DNA of 48,553 nt. Origin: CAZDET01 sp964504335. GTDB taxonomy: Bacteria > Bacteroidota > Bacteroidia > Chitinophagales > Saprospiraceae. Shown piece by piece: positions 35,553 to 43,725 of the stretch. Position numbers and translations under genes: made by a program. The notes beneath the pieces were generated by a model. The model had not been told where the DNA came from, searched no databases, and was given only the letters and a program-made list of their open reading frames with translations. Position 1 is the first letter of the stretch. Each line of letters begins with the position of its first letter. Where the stretch lies: contig CAZDET010000037.1 of NCBI GenBank assembly GCA_964504335.1, forward strand, positions 1 to 48,553, read 5' to 3'.

Positions 35553-37082
35553 TTAGTACCCGGGGTTCTGCGGCAAGTTCGGGTCGGTAGAAATGGCTTC
35601 TGCCGGAATTGGGAACAAGATACGAGAGGGATCAGACGGATTTGGCTTTTCCTGCCAGGTACCAGTGAAGGTACCGAAGCGAATCTGATCCTGGCGGCGC
35701 CAGCCTTCGTGGTAAAGTTCGCGAGAACGCTCGTCGAGCAGGGTCTGCTCATCGAGGCTGGTCAGCTCGGAAGCGTTGCGGATACGGCGGAGCTCGTTGA
35801 CAAGTGTCAATGCGTCACCGGCCTGGTTAGTGCGCAGCAACGCCTCAGCCTTCATCAGCACGACGTCGGCGTAGCGGAGGAAGACGTAGTCGTTGTCGGC
35901 CTGATCACCGGGTGTGGTGTTGTCTGTAGGATACTTGATAACGCGAATACCCGTTACCTCCAGGTTATCACCCCCTTCACGCAGGGAGAACTCCTTGGTG
36001 AATGCGAGCGGATTACCCAGACGATCTTCCAGGGCTGTTCCGTCAGGCCCGAACTGCTGGCCGATCAGGAAGCCGGCATTGTAGCCGGATTCTTCGGTCA
36101 GGAAATCGAGATCCGTGCGGCGACGCTGGTCGTTCTCTTCGTAGAGGTCGTACAAGTCGGCTAGAGCCACAAAGCCGTTCCAGCCACCCGGTGTCTGGTT
36201 GTAGTGTGTGGTCATGAACCAACGAGCACGAACGTTTCCAGCCGCTGCACCGGAAGTGTTTTCGGAAACGAAAATCAATTCACTGGAAGCATTTCCGTTG
36301 TCCGGAATGAAGTTGTCGTAGTAGTTGTCATCCAGACTGTAGAGGTTGGTAGCCTCAATTTCATCGGCCAATGCGATGACGCGATTCATGTCACTTGCCT
36401 CGAAGGTGAACGGCCCGGCGGAAGGCATGCCGTCGGGGCTGGTAGCTGCGTATACGGCCTTGCTCAAGTACATTTTCATCAGCAGGGCACGACCGGCATC
36501 CTTGGTTGCAAGAGCTGCGTTTCCTCCGTCGGGAAGATTATTCATGACGGCTTCCAAGTCGGCAATGAGCACATCGAGCACATTTTCCCGCGTCAGCAGA
36601 GTGGACGGCGATTGAGAAACGTCTTCACCACACTGTCGGCGGGGTACCTTTCCGTAGAGATCAGCAATCAGAAATTCATTGAACACCCGCAGGAAAGTAG
36701 CCTCTGCTTCCGCCTGACCGGAAACACCGGCGCACAATACCCCTTGCGCGTTGAAGGCATTCTGATTAAGTGTCCGCCATTGGCTTTCCACAAAGGGGTG
36801 GGCAGTTGTCCAGGCGTGTAGGTGCAGAGACCGCCACAAACCGGCATCATCCCAGTCCCGTCCGCGGGTCGGCCCAGCCAGCTCATCGGTGGGGTGTACC
36901 ACAAGTGCAAAGAGTTGATCCTGGCTCTGCAAGTTGCGCAAACCACCGTAGGCACCATTTAGCAGATCATCCGGGTTTACATCTTCTTCCGGAGCCACCG
37001 AAGTGAGCTCTTCCTCGAGGTCGGTACAACCGAGGAGGGCCACAGCGACGCCGAAAAGCAGTAGATATTTAAGTCGCTTCAT
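35553..37082 (-). CDS. SusD/RagB-family outer-membrane lipoprotein
   Basis: The 509-residue product is the surface-exposed substrate-capturing lid that works with a SusC channel. The lipobox is LLGC with Cys19. The SusD fold is indicated by the N-terminal region (TDLEEELTSVAPEEDVNPDDLLNGAYGGL), TPR-like helices (NEFLIADLYGKVPRRQ), and the C-terminal signature YADVVLMKAEALLRTNQAGDALTLVNELRRIR. That segment is followed by RSRELYHEGWRRQDQIRFG. Length and motifs are typical. It starts 20 nt after susC. The substrate cannot be read from sequence. Confidence 0.96.
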   Translation of the reverse strand: MKRLKYLLLFGVAVALLGCTDLEEELTSVAPEEDVNPDDLLNGAYGGLRNLQSQDQLFALVVHPTDELAGPTRGRDWDDAGLWRSLHLHAWTTAHPFVESQWRTLNQNAFNAQGVLCAGVSGQAEAEATFLRVFNEFLIADLYGKVPRRQCGEDVSQSPSTLLTRENVLDVLIADLEAVMNNLPDGGNAALATKDAGRALLMKMYLSKAVYAATSPDGMPSAGPFTFEASDMNRVIALADEIEATNLYSLDDNYYDNFIPDNGNASSELIFVSENTSGAAAGNVRARWFMTTHYNQTPGGWNGFVALADLYDLYEENDQRRRTDLDFLTEESGYNAGFLIGQQFGPDGTALEDRLGNPLAFTKEFSLREGGDNLEVTGIRVIKYPTDNTTPGDQADNDYVFLRYADVVLMKAEALLRTNQAGDALTLVNELRRIRNASELTSLDEQTLLDERSRELYHEGWRRQDQIRFGTFTGTWQEKPNPSDPSRILFPIPAEAISTDPNLPQNPGY

Positions 37083-37102
37083 TTTAAAAGAGAGTTATAT
37101 TA

Positions 37103-40100
37103 TTAGAAATTTAAATTCACTCCTAGAATAAAGGATCGAGCCCGTGGGTAGGAGGAATAGTCGATACCGAAAGAGGGTACGTCATCCACCGCCTTGTTCA
37201 CATTCACTTCGGGATCGAAACCTTGGTAGTCAGTAAATACGAATAAGTTTTGTCCGGTCACAAATACGCGTGCGCTTTGCAACCAGGATACGTTGGCTAA
37301 GTCCAAGTTGTAGCCTAGGGTCAGGGTGGCGATACGCAGAAAATCAGCGTCTTCCAAGAACAGAGTAGATGGTAGTGGAGAGTCGCTGCCTCCCTGGCCG
37401 GAGTCAATTACCCGGTCGTCTACGTTGGCTCCACCGTTGAGTGCTGCGCGGTTGAATAACGCAAGCGCGGTGTTGTCGAACACTTGCTGCCCGAAGTTAC
37501 CGTAGGCGTAGATACTGGCGTCGAAGTTGCCAAATGATACACCCGAGCGAATACCGATCGTGAAATCGGGGTTGGGGGAACCGACGAATTCGCGGTCACC
37601 ATCACCAGGGCCTACGATACCACTTGCTGTATTCTGTCCGTCGCCATTAAGATCGGCATAAATTGCCTCTCCATTGTCATTGAATCCTAAGAACCGGGGC
37701 AAATAAAACGCATTTAGCTCCTGGCCGTCAAAAATTAGCTGTGCACGCTGGTTCGTGAGGCCCTGACCGTTGATCTCGCCGGTGATGATACCGTTCGGGA
37801 AAATGTTGGATACACCGTTTACCTCGTTGCTCAGGAAGCTCATATTGATGCCGAAGTCCCAGAACAGGTTTTCTGTATCCTTCAGGATACCGTTGATTTC
37901 AACGTCGACACCGGTGTTTTCCACGGTTACACCATCCAGGTTGCGCCAGCGGAAGATATCAGGAGAAGGTGTTGGGAGACGTGTGCGGAAGAGTAGGTCT
38001 TGTGTTTCCTTGTAGTAAAAGTCGACCGAACCCGACAGGCGGTAATTGAGGAAGGCGAAGTCAACACCGACGTTGTACTGGGTGGTTTCCTCCCACTGTA
38101 GATCGGGATTACCGATTACTGTTTGCGAGATACCGGTACCGTCATCGGATGGGTTAAACTGGTCCTGAGATTGTCCCGGAGGGAATTCCTGGTTACCCGT
38201 GATACCAAAGCCAAGGCGTAGTTTCAGGTCGTCGAAAGCTTCGGGAACGAAGGCTTCGTCGGCCATCCGCCAAGCCAAAGCGGCAGAGGGGAAAATACCG
38301 TACTTGTTACCTTCTCCGAAGCGGCTGGATCCGTCGGCCCGCAGTGTGGCGGTCAGAACGAAGCGGTTGCTGAAGTCGAAGATGAAACGACCGAAGAAGG
38401 ACTGCAATTCGTCATTCGGCGCTTCGAACGAGCTGTTGTTAGCAACCGGGAAGGCGCTGGCGAAGTTGAGGTTAGCTGTATAGAGGAGCTGATCGTCTAC
38501 GAGGAAGTTAGAGCCGCGCTGATTCGAACCGCTCTGGTTAAAGGTCTGGTAGGCATAACCCAAAATGGCATTCAATCCGATATTTGGTGTGATATCGCCG
38601 TTATAGTTGACGGTGTGTTCGTACAGAACCGTAGAAGCCGTGAGATTACCGACGTTACCTACCCCAGTACCAAGGGCAAAGTTGGCGCCGAACAAGCGGC
38701 TCACACCCACCTCTCTCGTGGAAGTAGACCGGTCTACACCGAAGTTAAACTTGTAGCTCCAGTCATCGCTAATTTTGAAGTTAGCCGAGATGTTACCGAA
38801 GATCCGAGCCGTCTCTGTAAAGTCGTCGTAATAAGCCAGGAAGGCAAGCGGGTTCCGCTCGTTATCCGAAGGCTGGATGAAGGTGCCGTCTGGGTTCTGG
38901 AAGGGGCGAGTTGGGTTCCAGCGCAGGGCAGATACCAGCATGTCACCTTCTGCGGATGCCGTTTCCTGGAGGGCGGCGGCCTGGTCTTCTACGAAAGAGC
39001 CGATGAGGGTACCGGCGATCGTCAGGCGGTCATCAAAGACATCCTGCGTGATATTTACGGTACCGGTATACTTTTCCAAACCGGTGCGATCGATGATACC
39101 TTCCTGGTCGGTCAGACCGAGCGAGAAACGGTAACGACCCGTTTCGGAAGAACCACCGTATGAAACGTTGTATTGCTGCGTGTACGCGTTGCGGATGATT
39201 TCGTCGAAGGCGTCGACATCGTCCCCGAAGTTAATGTTGGGGTTGTTCGTTTCCCGGATGAACTGGTCGGCGCTCAGGAGGTTGTAGCGGCGGTCATCCG
39301 GCAAGTCACTGAATGTATTGGAAGCAGAGAAGCTCAATTCCGGGCGCGTCTGGCTACCTTTCTTGGTTGTAATCAGAATAACCCCGTTTGCACCCCGCGA
39401 ACCGTATATGGCGGTAGCAGAGGCGTCCTTCAGTACGCTGATCGACTCAATGTCGTTGGGGTTGATGAAGTTGAGCGGGTTTCGGACGGTGGAACGGTTC
39501 AAGCCGACGTCTGCGCCTGGGCTAGTGGCCCGACCGTCGAGTGGTACTCCATCGAGTACGATCAGTGGATCGTTACCAGCGCGGATGGAAGACGCTCCCC
39601 GAATCCGGATGGTTGCCCCGGCACCCGGCTCTCCGCTGGCGGGGGTGATCTGTACGCCAGACGCACGACCTTGCAAGAGCTGATCGGGTGAGGTAATAAC
39701 GCCCTGGTTGAAGTCTTTTTCATCGAGCGCGAGTACGGCACCGGTGGCATCTCCCTTCTGAACGGTTCCGTAACCGATCACGACCACCTCGTCGAGGGTC
39801 TGTCCGGGGGCAAGCCCCAGATCGATGATATCCCGGCCGTTGATGTCGACAGTTTGTGCACGGTAGCCGGTGTAGGAAAACTCCAGTTGAGTAGCACCCT
39901 CGGGCACTTCCAGCGTGTACGTTCCGTCGAAGTCGGTGATGGTACCCGTACTGGTGCCGACTACCAATACGCTTGCTCCGATAAGTGGCTCACCGTTATT
40001 GGCGTCTGTCACCGTACCGCGAATGGTTTGTTGTGCAAAACTGCTTGTGCACAAGACCATCGCGATGGCGAAGACTGCCCATCTTACGATGTTGTTGAGT

Positions 40101-40111
40101 TTAAGCTTCAT
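37103..40111 (-). CDS. SusC/RagA TonB-linked outer-membrane transporter
   Basis: The 1,002-residue product has a signal peptide (VFAIAMVLCTSSFAQ). A carboxypeptidase-regulatory-like domain follows (IRGTVTDANNGEPLIGASVLV), then a TonB-box region (LDEVVVIGYGTVQKGDATGAV), a plug domain (IRIRGASSIRAGNDPLIVLDG) and a 22-strand-type barrel ending in the aromatic terminus FILGVNLNF. It imports a substrate captured by the adjacent SusD using TonB energy. I chose ATG 40111 (MKLKLNN); ATG 40120, three codons earlier, is also possible. There is no ECF sigma/anti-sigma pair upstream in this window; instead a 537-bp leader with several hairpins precedes it. Confidence 0.96.
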   Translation of the reverse strand: MKLKLNNIVRWAVFAIAMVLCTSSFAQQTIRGTVTDANNGEPLIGASVLVVGTSTGTITDFDGTYTLEVPEGATQLEFSYTGYRAQTVDINGRDIIDLGLAPGQTLDEVVVIGYGTVQKGDATGAVLALDEKDFNQGVITSPDQLLQGRASGVQITPASGEPGAGATIRIRGASSIRAGNDPLIVLDGVPLDGRATSPGADVGLNRSTVRNPLNFINPNDIESISVLKDASATAIYGSRGANGVILITTKKGSQTRPELSFSASNTFSDLPDDRRYNLLSADQFIRETNNPNINFGDDVDAFDEIIRNAYTQQYNVSYGGSSETGRYRFSLGLTDQEGIIDRTGLEKYTGTVNITQDVFDDRLTIAGTLIGSFVEDQAAALQETASAEGDMLVSALRWNPTRPFQNPDGTFIQPSDNERNPLAFLAYYDDFTETARIFGNISANFKISDDWSYKFNFGVDRSTSTREVGVSRLFGANFALGTGVGNVGNLTASTVLYEHTVNYNGDITPNIGLNAILGYAYQTFNQSGSNQRGSNFLVDDQLLYTANLNFASAFPVANNSSFEAPNDELQSFFGRFIFDFSNRFVLTATLRADGSSRFGEGNKYGIFPSAALAWRMADEAFVPEAFDDLKLRLGFGITGNQEFPPGQSQDQFNPSDDGTGISQTVIGNPDLQWEETTQYNVGVDFAFLNYRLSGSVDFYYKETQDLLFRTRLPTPSPDIFRWRNLDGVTVENTGVDVEINGILKDTENLFWDFGINMSFLSNEVNGVSNIFPNGIITGEINGQGLTNQRAQLIFDGQELNAFYLPRFLGFNDNGEAIYADLNGDGQNTASGIVGPGDGDREFVGSPNPDFTIGIRSGVSFGNFDASIYAYGNFGQQVFDNTALALFNRAALNGGANVDDRVIDSGQGGSDSPLPSTLFLEDADFLRIATLTLGYNLDLANVSWLQSARVFVTGQNLFVFTDYQGFDPEVNVNKAVDDVPSFGIDYSSYPRARSFILGVNLNF

Positions 40112-40648
40112 ACAATACATAGTTTAGGTAGTAGTAAATTGATGCAGCACCACCGAGCATGGCTGGTGATGCAAGTTGGCAATTCCGTTTGTTCGTTGGT
40201 GGTAAAGTTGAAGTGGTCGTTTGGTTGTTGATCAGGTCAGAAAACGGAAGACGAGACAAATGAAAGGAACCCCGAACGTGCTGGCGTACATCGTTCGCGA
40301 GTTGGCTGGTAGGATGAGAACTCCAGGCGGCAGTCATTGCCCCCCCAAAGCAATCAATTGCTTGATTAAATGAGTTATGTTTCATTGTCCTTCCGATCGA
40401 AATCGGAAAATTATTGTCCAGTTTGTCCGGCCGTCAAAGCAGGTAAATTGTAATTATTAGCGTCGAATCGACGGAAGACCTTTCAGAACTAAGGTAAAAG
40501 TGGGAAAACAATGTGAATTTCCAAAATGGAAGATGTAGTTTTTACGTGGGAAGACCAGCCAATAAAATTTTGCGGACCTTCTGCGATCATTAGATAAATA
40601 ACGATCCAAAGGAGGGAACGCTGCCTTAGTCCGTGTGTAAACACCTTT
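40112..40648. other. Long non-coding region upstream of susC with hairpins
   Basis: This is the largest gap in the window. It contains four clear inverted repeats. TGCA-G-CACCA/TGGTG-A-TGCA lies at 40143-40173. AAGCAAT/ATTGCTT at 40348-40363 overlaps an alternative AATCAA/TTGATT. TTCCGAT/ATCGGAA at 40391-40408 closes a tetraloop that is TTCG on the susC transcript strand. CGTCGA/TCGACG with a 1-bp spacer lies at 40461-40473. I found no perfect TAnnTTTG box on the minus strand. The 94-codon open frame at 40101-40385 does not look coding. Confidence 0.5.
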
Positions 40649-41158
40649 TTAGGAGGCAATTGCCTCCCGCAATCGTGTGGCACGCTCGGCGTACTGTGTG
40701 TTGGGATCGTTCAGGATTTCTTCCAAAACTGCGTCAGCGGCGACAAAATCGCCGACCCGAACATGAACAAGTGCGCGGTACCAGCGCGTGTGATCCCGGT
40801 ACAATGGATGTGCGTTGACGATTTCCAGATTTTGCAAGGCACTATCCGGGTGCCCTAACTCGATCCAGGCAATAGCCTGGCCCATCATCACCTTCGGAAG
40901 TCGGTAGTTCTCTCGGGTAAAGCGCCCGGTCAGTTCGGCGACGGTTTCGTAATCTTCCCGCTGGTAGGCCGCTTCGGCCTCCGTCAGCAAGGGGCTTATT
41001 GCAGGAGCCGTTGGGTCTGTTTCTATTTCATAGGGTTGGTAGAACTCCTGGAATAATTGTTCTCCTTTTGACGGGCGCTGGCAGCCGGCTGCCAGGGCGA
41101 CCAATACTAAGGCTACAGCGAAAAGACATGGCTGCCAAACGGGCAATATGGATTTCAT
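40649..41158 (-). CDS. TPR-like lipoprotein
   Basis: The 169-residue product has a clear lipoprotein signal (LAAGC, Cys26). A helical repeat region follows, with TPR-like pairs (LLTEAEAAYQREDYETVAELTGRF, AIAWIELGHPDSALQNLEI, ALVHVRVGDFVAADAVLEEIL) spaced about 34-36 residues. It is probably a periplasmic or outer-membrane scaffold protein; no catalytic motif is seen. It is transcribed toward susC but separated from it by 537 bp. A perfect TAnnTTTG box lies 28 nt upstream of the ATG. Confidence 0.85.
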   Translation of the reverse strand: MKSILPVWQPCLFAVALVLVALAAGCQRPSKGEQLFQEFYQPYEIETDPTAPAISPLLTEAEAAYQREDYETVAELTGRFTRENYRLPKVMMGQAIAWIELGHPDSALQNLEIVNAHPLYRDHTRWYRALVHVRVGDFVAADAVLEEILNDPNTQYAERATRLREAIAS

Positions 41159-41185
41159 ATTCAGATGACGTATTTTTTAGTGTCG

Positions 41186-41193
41186 CAAATTTA
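41186..41193 (-). promoter_or_regulatory. -7 box for the TPR-like lipoprotein gene
   Basis: The reverse complement reads TAAATTTG, a perfect TAnnTTTG, 28 nt before the start codon. No clear -33 TTTG lies at the proper distance. Confidence 0.4.
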
Positions 41194-41272
41194 TCGCGTG
41201 GGTCGGTTAAATCCACCAGTAGAGTGCGGGAAGCAAGTAAAATTGTTTATCTTTTTACATTAAGATTTACCT

Positions 41273-41938
41273 ATGGAACAACGGCTGCTTTAATCCTTCA
41301 AGTACTGGCTCATTCAGGATGTAGAGGAGATCTTCAGCCTTCGGCGCGTCAAACAAATGGATGCCTTGGATGAATGGCTGGGCACCGAGGTTCGACCGAA
41401 TGTGGAAGAGGAAAAGCGCTTGCTGGCGCTGCGGGAGCGCCTGCGCGAGAAGGTGGAATTCTGGAACGAGGCTACCCTGTCTTTCTACTTCTTGGGGCCG
41501 CTAATGGCGATGGTAGATTTCGATGATACGGAATACTACAGTTCCTTTGTGCAAACACCCTTATCCATGCCACTAAACGGAGATAATATCAAGGGAAACG
41601 TTGATTTTCTGGTGGCGACGGGATACCAGAAACCCAAATCTCCCTTCTTCGTGCTACACGAATACAAGCCCGAAGAGAGCAGCCGGCTGGATCCTACCGG
41701 GCAACTGATGATTGCTATGCTATCCGCCCGACGGGAAAACGAGCAACGCGGATTGGATTTACCCATTTACGGCACTTATGTGCTCGGCCGGTTTTGGTTT
41801 TTCTTGTTGTTGCGTGGTTCTGACTATGCAAAGAGCCTGGCGTATGATGCCACACAGGACGATCTTTTCCGAATATTCGCCATTCTCAAGCAGGTGAAGA
41901 TCAATATCAATCGGCATTTTAACATCCCCACGACATAA
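41273..41938 (+). pseudogene. PD-(D/E)XK-like protein, in-frame stop near the N-terminus
   Basis: The ATG-initiated frame at 41357-41938 gives 193 residues. It contains VDFLVA and, 20 residues later, HEYKP, a D...ExK pattern of the restriction-endonuclease fold, and then GQLMIAMLSARR and GTYVLGRFWFF. I recall similar uncharacterised proteins, often in several copies, in Bacteroidota and cyanobacteria. The same frame continues upstream with protein-like sequence (KYWLIQDVEEIFSLRRVKQ) that fits the N-terminus I remember for the family. It is interrupted by TAA at 41291-41293, seven codons after ATG 41273. Either the gene is broken there, or translation starts later at a rare codon (ATT 41312) or at ATG 41357. 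The nuclease-fold call is tentative. Confidence 0.6.
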
Positions 41939-41986
41939 TCGGCAGCGTACGCATTCCCTGCGGGATGGGGCGGGTGAAAGATTTGG

Positions 41987-41994
41987 TATCTTTG
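41987..41994 (+). promoter_or_regulatory. -7 box for the haloperoxidase-like gene
   Basis: TATCTTTG, a perfect TAnnTTTG, lies 29 nt before the GTG start. A -33 TTTG is not evident. Confidence 0.4.
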
Positions 41995-42023
41995 ATGTTG
42001 CCCTAAATTAAAAAAATCAAACT

Positions 42024-43364
42024 GTGCAACGACCGATCTATCTAATCTGCTTGTGGTTCCTTGTTCATTCCTGTGCCCCATACAATCCCGATTTTCAGCA
42101 GGAGGCTTCCCAGCCCGATTTGTACCACCAATCGATGAAGCATCTAACGGATGTGATCGTACACGATATTTTTTCGCCTCCCGTGGCTAGCAGAATTTAT
42201 ACTTATGCCGGTATTGCCGGCTACGAAGCGATGCAGCCGGCTGATCCGTCGTATCGCACCCTTGCCGGGCAACTGACGGAGCTGGAATCCGTACCTCAGC
42301 CGGAAGCGGATTTGGAGTACTGCTTCCCACTGGCGAGTGTTCATGCCATGCTCACTGTCGGTAAGGCACTTATCTTTTCGGAGGCGATGCTCGAATCGGC
42401 CGCCGCACACGTATACACCGAGTATGAAGCTATGCAGATGCCGCGGCCGGTCTACCGGCGGTCGATTGCTTACGGAGAGGCGGTAGCTGCCCATATTCTA
42501 AACTGGGCCGCCAACGACTTTTACAAGGAAACGCGGACTTATCCCAAATATCCGATCAATGATGATCCGGGCCGTTGGCAACCCACCCCGCCAGCCTACA
42601 TGGACGGAATCGAACCGAGCTGGAATAAGATCCGCCCCTTTGTACTGGAGGCGGCCGATCAGTTTAAACCCGAGCCGCCCACCCCCTACAGCCCGGATAC
42701 CAATAGCTTGTTTTGGAAAGAATTGCTCGAAGTGTACGAAGCTATGGATGCGCCCGATCGCGACGAGCGGCTGGCCATCGCTCAGTTTTGGGATTGCAAC
42801 CCCTACGTGAGCCACCAGCAGGGGCACGTCATGTTTGCCACCAAAAAAATCACGCCGGGCGGTCACTGGATAAATATTGCTGGGCTGACGAGTAAGCAAG
42901 CAGGGCTCGATTTCGTGAATACCACCGAAGTCTACGCGCTTACCGCCATCGCCATGGCTGATGCCTTCATCAGTTGCTGGGACGAAAAATACCGATCCGA
43001 ACTCATCCGGCCGGAAACGGTCATCAACCGCGAGCTGGACCCCGATTGGATGCCGGCCCTCCAAACGCCTCCCTTTCCGGAGTATACAAGCGGCCACAGC
43101 GTGGTGAGTCGGGCCTGTGCCATCGTGCTGACCGATCTGCTGGGCGATAATTTTGCCTTCGACGACTCCACCGAGGAAGAATACGGATTGCCCACCCGCT
43201 CGTACCGCTCCTTTTTGCAAGCATCCGAGGAAGCGGCTATTAGCCGATTGTACGGAGGCATTCACTACCGGCCGGCCATCGATAATGGCGTCACGCAGGG
43301 TGAAGCCGTCGGATCGTACGTGCTGGCGCAAATCCAAACCCGTACCCAAATATCCCAGCGATAA
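42024..43364 (+). CDS. Vanadium-dependent haloperoxidase-like lipoprotein (PAP2 superfamily)
   Basis: The 446-residue product has a short lipoprotein-like leader (LVHSC, Cys17). Its C-terminal half carries all vanadate/phosphate-binding motifs of the PAP2/vanadium haloperoxidase superfamily: KYRSELIRPE (Lys and Arg), YTSGHSV (Ser-Gly-His) and SRLYGGIHYRPAIDNG (Arg, His, Asp). The length fits vanadium haloperoxidases rather than small PAP2 phosphatases. It may be a halide oxidase or an acid-phosphatase-like enzyme in the envelope; sequence alone does not decide. The start is GTG 42024, chosen because it provides the signal peptide. A small membrane protein gene follows at once. Confidence 0.88.
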   Translation: MQRPIYLICLWFLVHSCAPYNPDFQQEASQPDLYHQSMKHLTDVIVHDIFSPPVASRIYTYAGIAGYEAMQPADPSYRTLAGQLTELESVPQPEADLEYCFPLASVHAMLTVGKALIFSEAMLESAAAHVYTEYEAMQMPRPVYRRSIAYGEAVAAHILNWAANDFYKETRTYPKYPINDDPGRWQPTPPAYMDGIEPSWNKIRPFVLEAADQFKPEPPTPYSPDTNSLFWKELLEVYEAMDAPDRDERLAIAQFWDCNPYVSHQQGHVMFATKKITPGGHWINIAGLTSKQAGLDFVNTTEVYALTAIAMADAFISCWDEKYRSELIRPETVINRELDPDWMPALQTPPFPEYTSGHSVVSRACAIVLTDLLGDNFAFDDSTEEEYGLPTRSYRSFLQASEEAAISRLYGGIHYRPAIDNGVTQGEAVGSYVLAQIQTRTQISQR

Positions 43365-43370
43365 GTGCGT

Positions 43371-43634
43371 ATGATCACGATACTCTTTCTGGCTCAATTC
43401 ATTTTTTACCTGGTGTTATTTTTGGTAAATGACTACCTCGGCACCATTCTCAGCCTGATTTTGGGTTCCATTTGCCTGGCTATCTGGGTGCTCGCTCAAA
43501 TCGTGGAGTGGATCGAACGCTCGCGCGTCAGCAAAACGTTCTACCGCGCTATGCTGGCGAGTGCATTGGCTCCGCTCGCGGCGATTTTGCTGTACGGGCT
43601 GTCGCAGGGCGGGTTTTCGTGGATGAATGTGTAG
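43371..43634 (+). CDS. Small membrane protein, 87 residues
   Basis: I do not recognise the family. Three hydrophobic helices (about residues 2-20, 22-45 and 60-80) with a charged loop WIERSRVSKTFYR suggest a small inner-membrane protein. It starts 6 nt after the haloperoxidase-like gene, so the two are probably cotranscribed and may be functionally linked. A GTG two codons upstream is an alternative start. The stop codon is contiguous with the octad repeat. Confidence 0.75.
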   Translation: MITILFLAQFIFYLVLFLVNDYLGTILSLILGSICLAIWVLAQIVEWIERSRVSKTFYRAMLASALAPLAAILLYGLSQGGFSWMNV

Positions 43635-43725
43635 TGGTTCGTTAGTCTTTAAATTGTCGTGCTAATGAAGCTCTACTAACGAGCTAAACTAAAGAACTAA
43701 AATACTACAGAACTACCGTACTACA
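43632..43725. repeat. Octad-periodic hairpin between convergent genes
   Basis: The core ACTA occurs at 43688, 43696, 43704, 43712 and 43720, exactly 8 bases apart. The left side pairs with it: TTAGT plus CTTTA (43642-43651) with TAAAG plus ACTAA (43690-43700, one bulge), GTTC (43637-43640) with GAAC (43710-43713), and GTAGT (43631-43635) with ACTAC (43720-43724). The element starts at the stop of the + gene and runs through the last codons and stop (43713-43715) of the convergent xseA. Confidence 0.8.

Noticed and set aside
40101..40385. Minus-strand frame of 94 codons in the susC leader
   Set aside because: It overlaps the susC start, has no leader peptide or domain character, and crosses several inverted repeats.
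40652..40667. Perfect 16-bp palindrome as a terminator of the TPR-like lipoprotein gene
   Set aside because: It lies inside the coding end before the stop, and no U-run follows on the minus strand.
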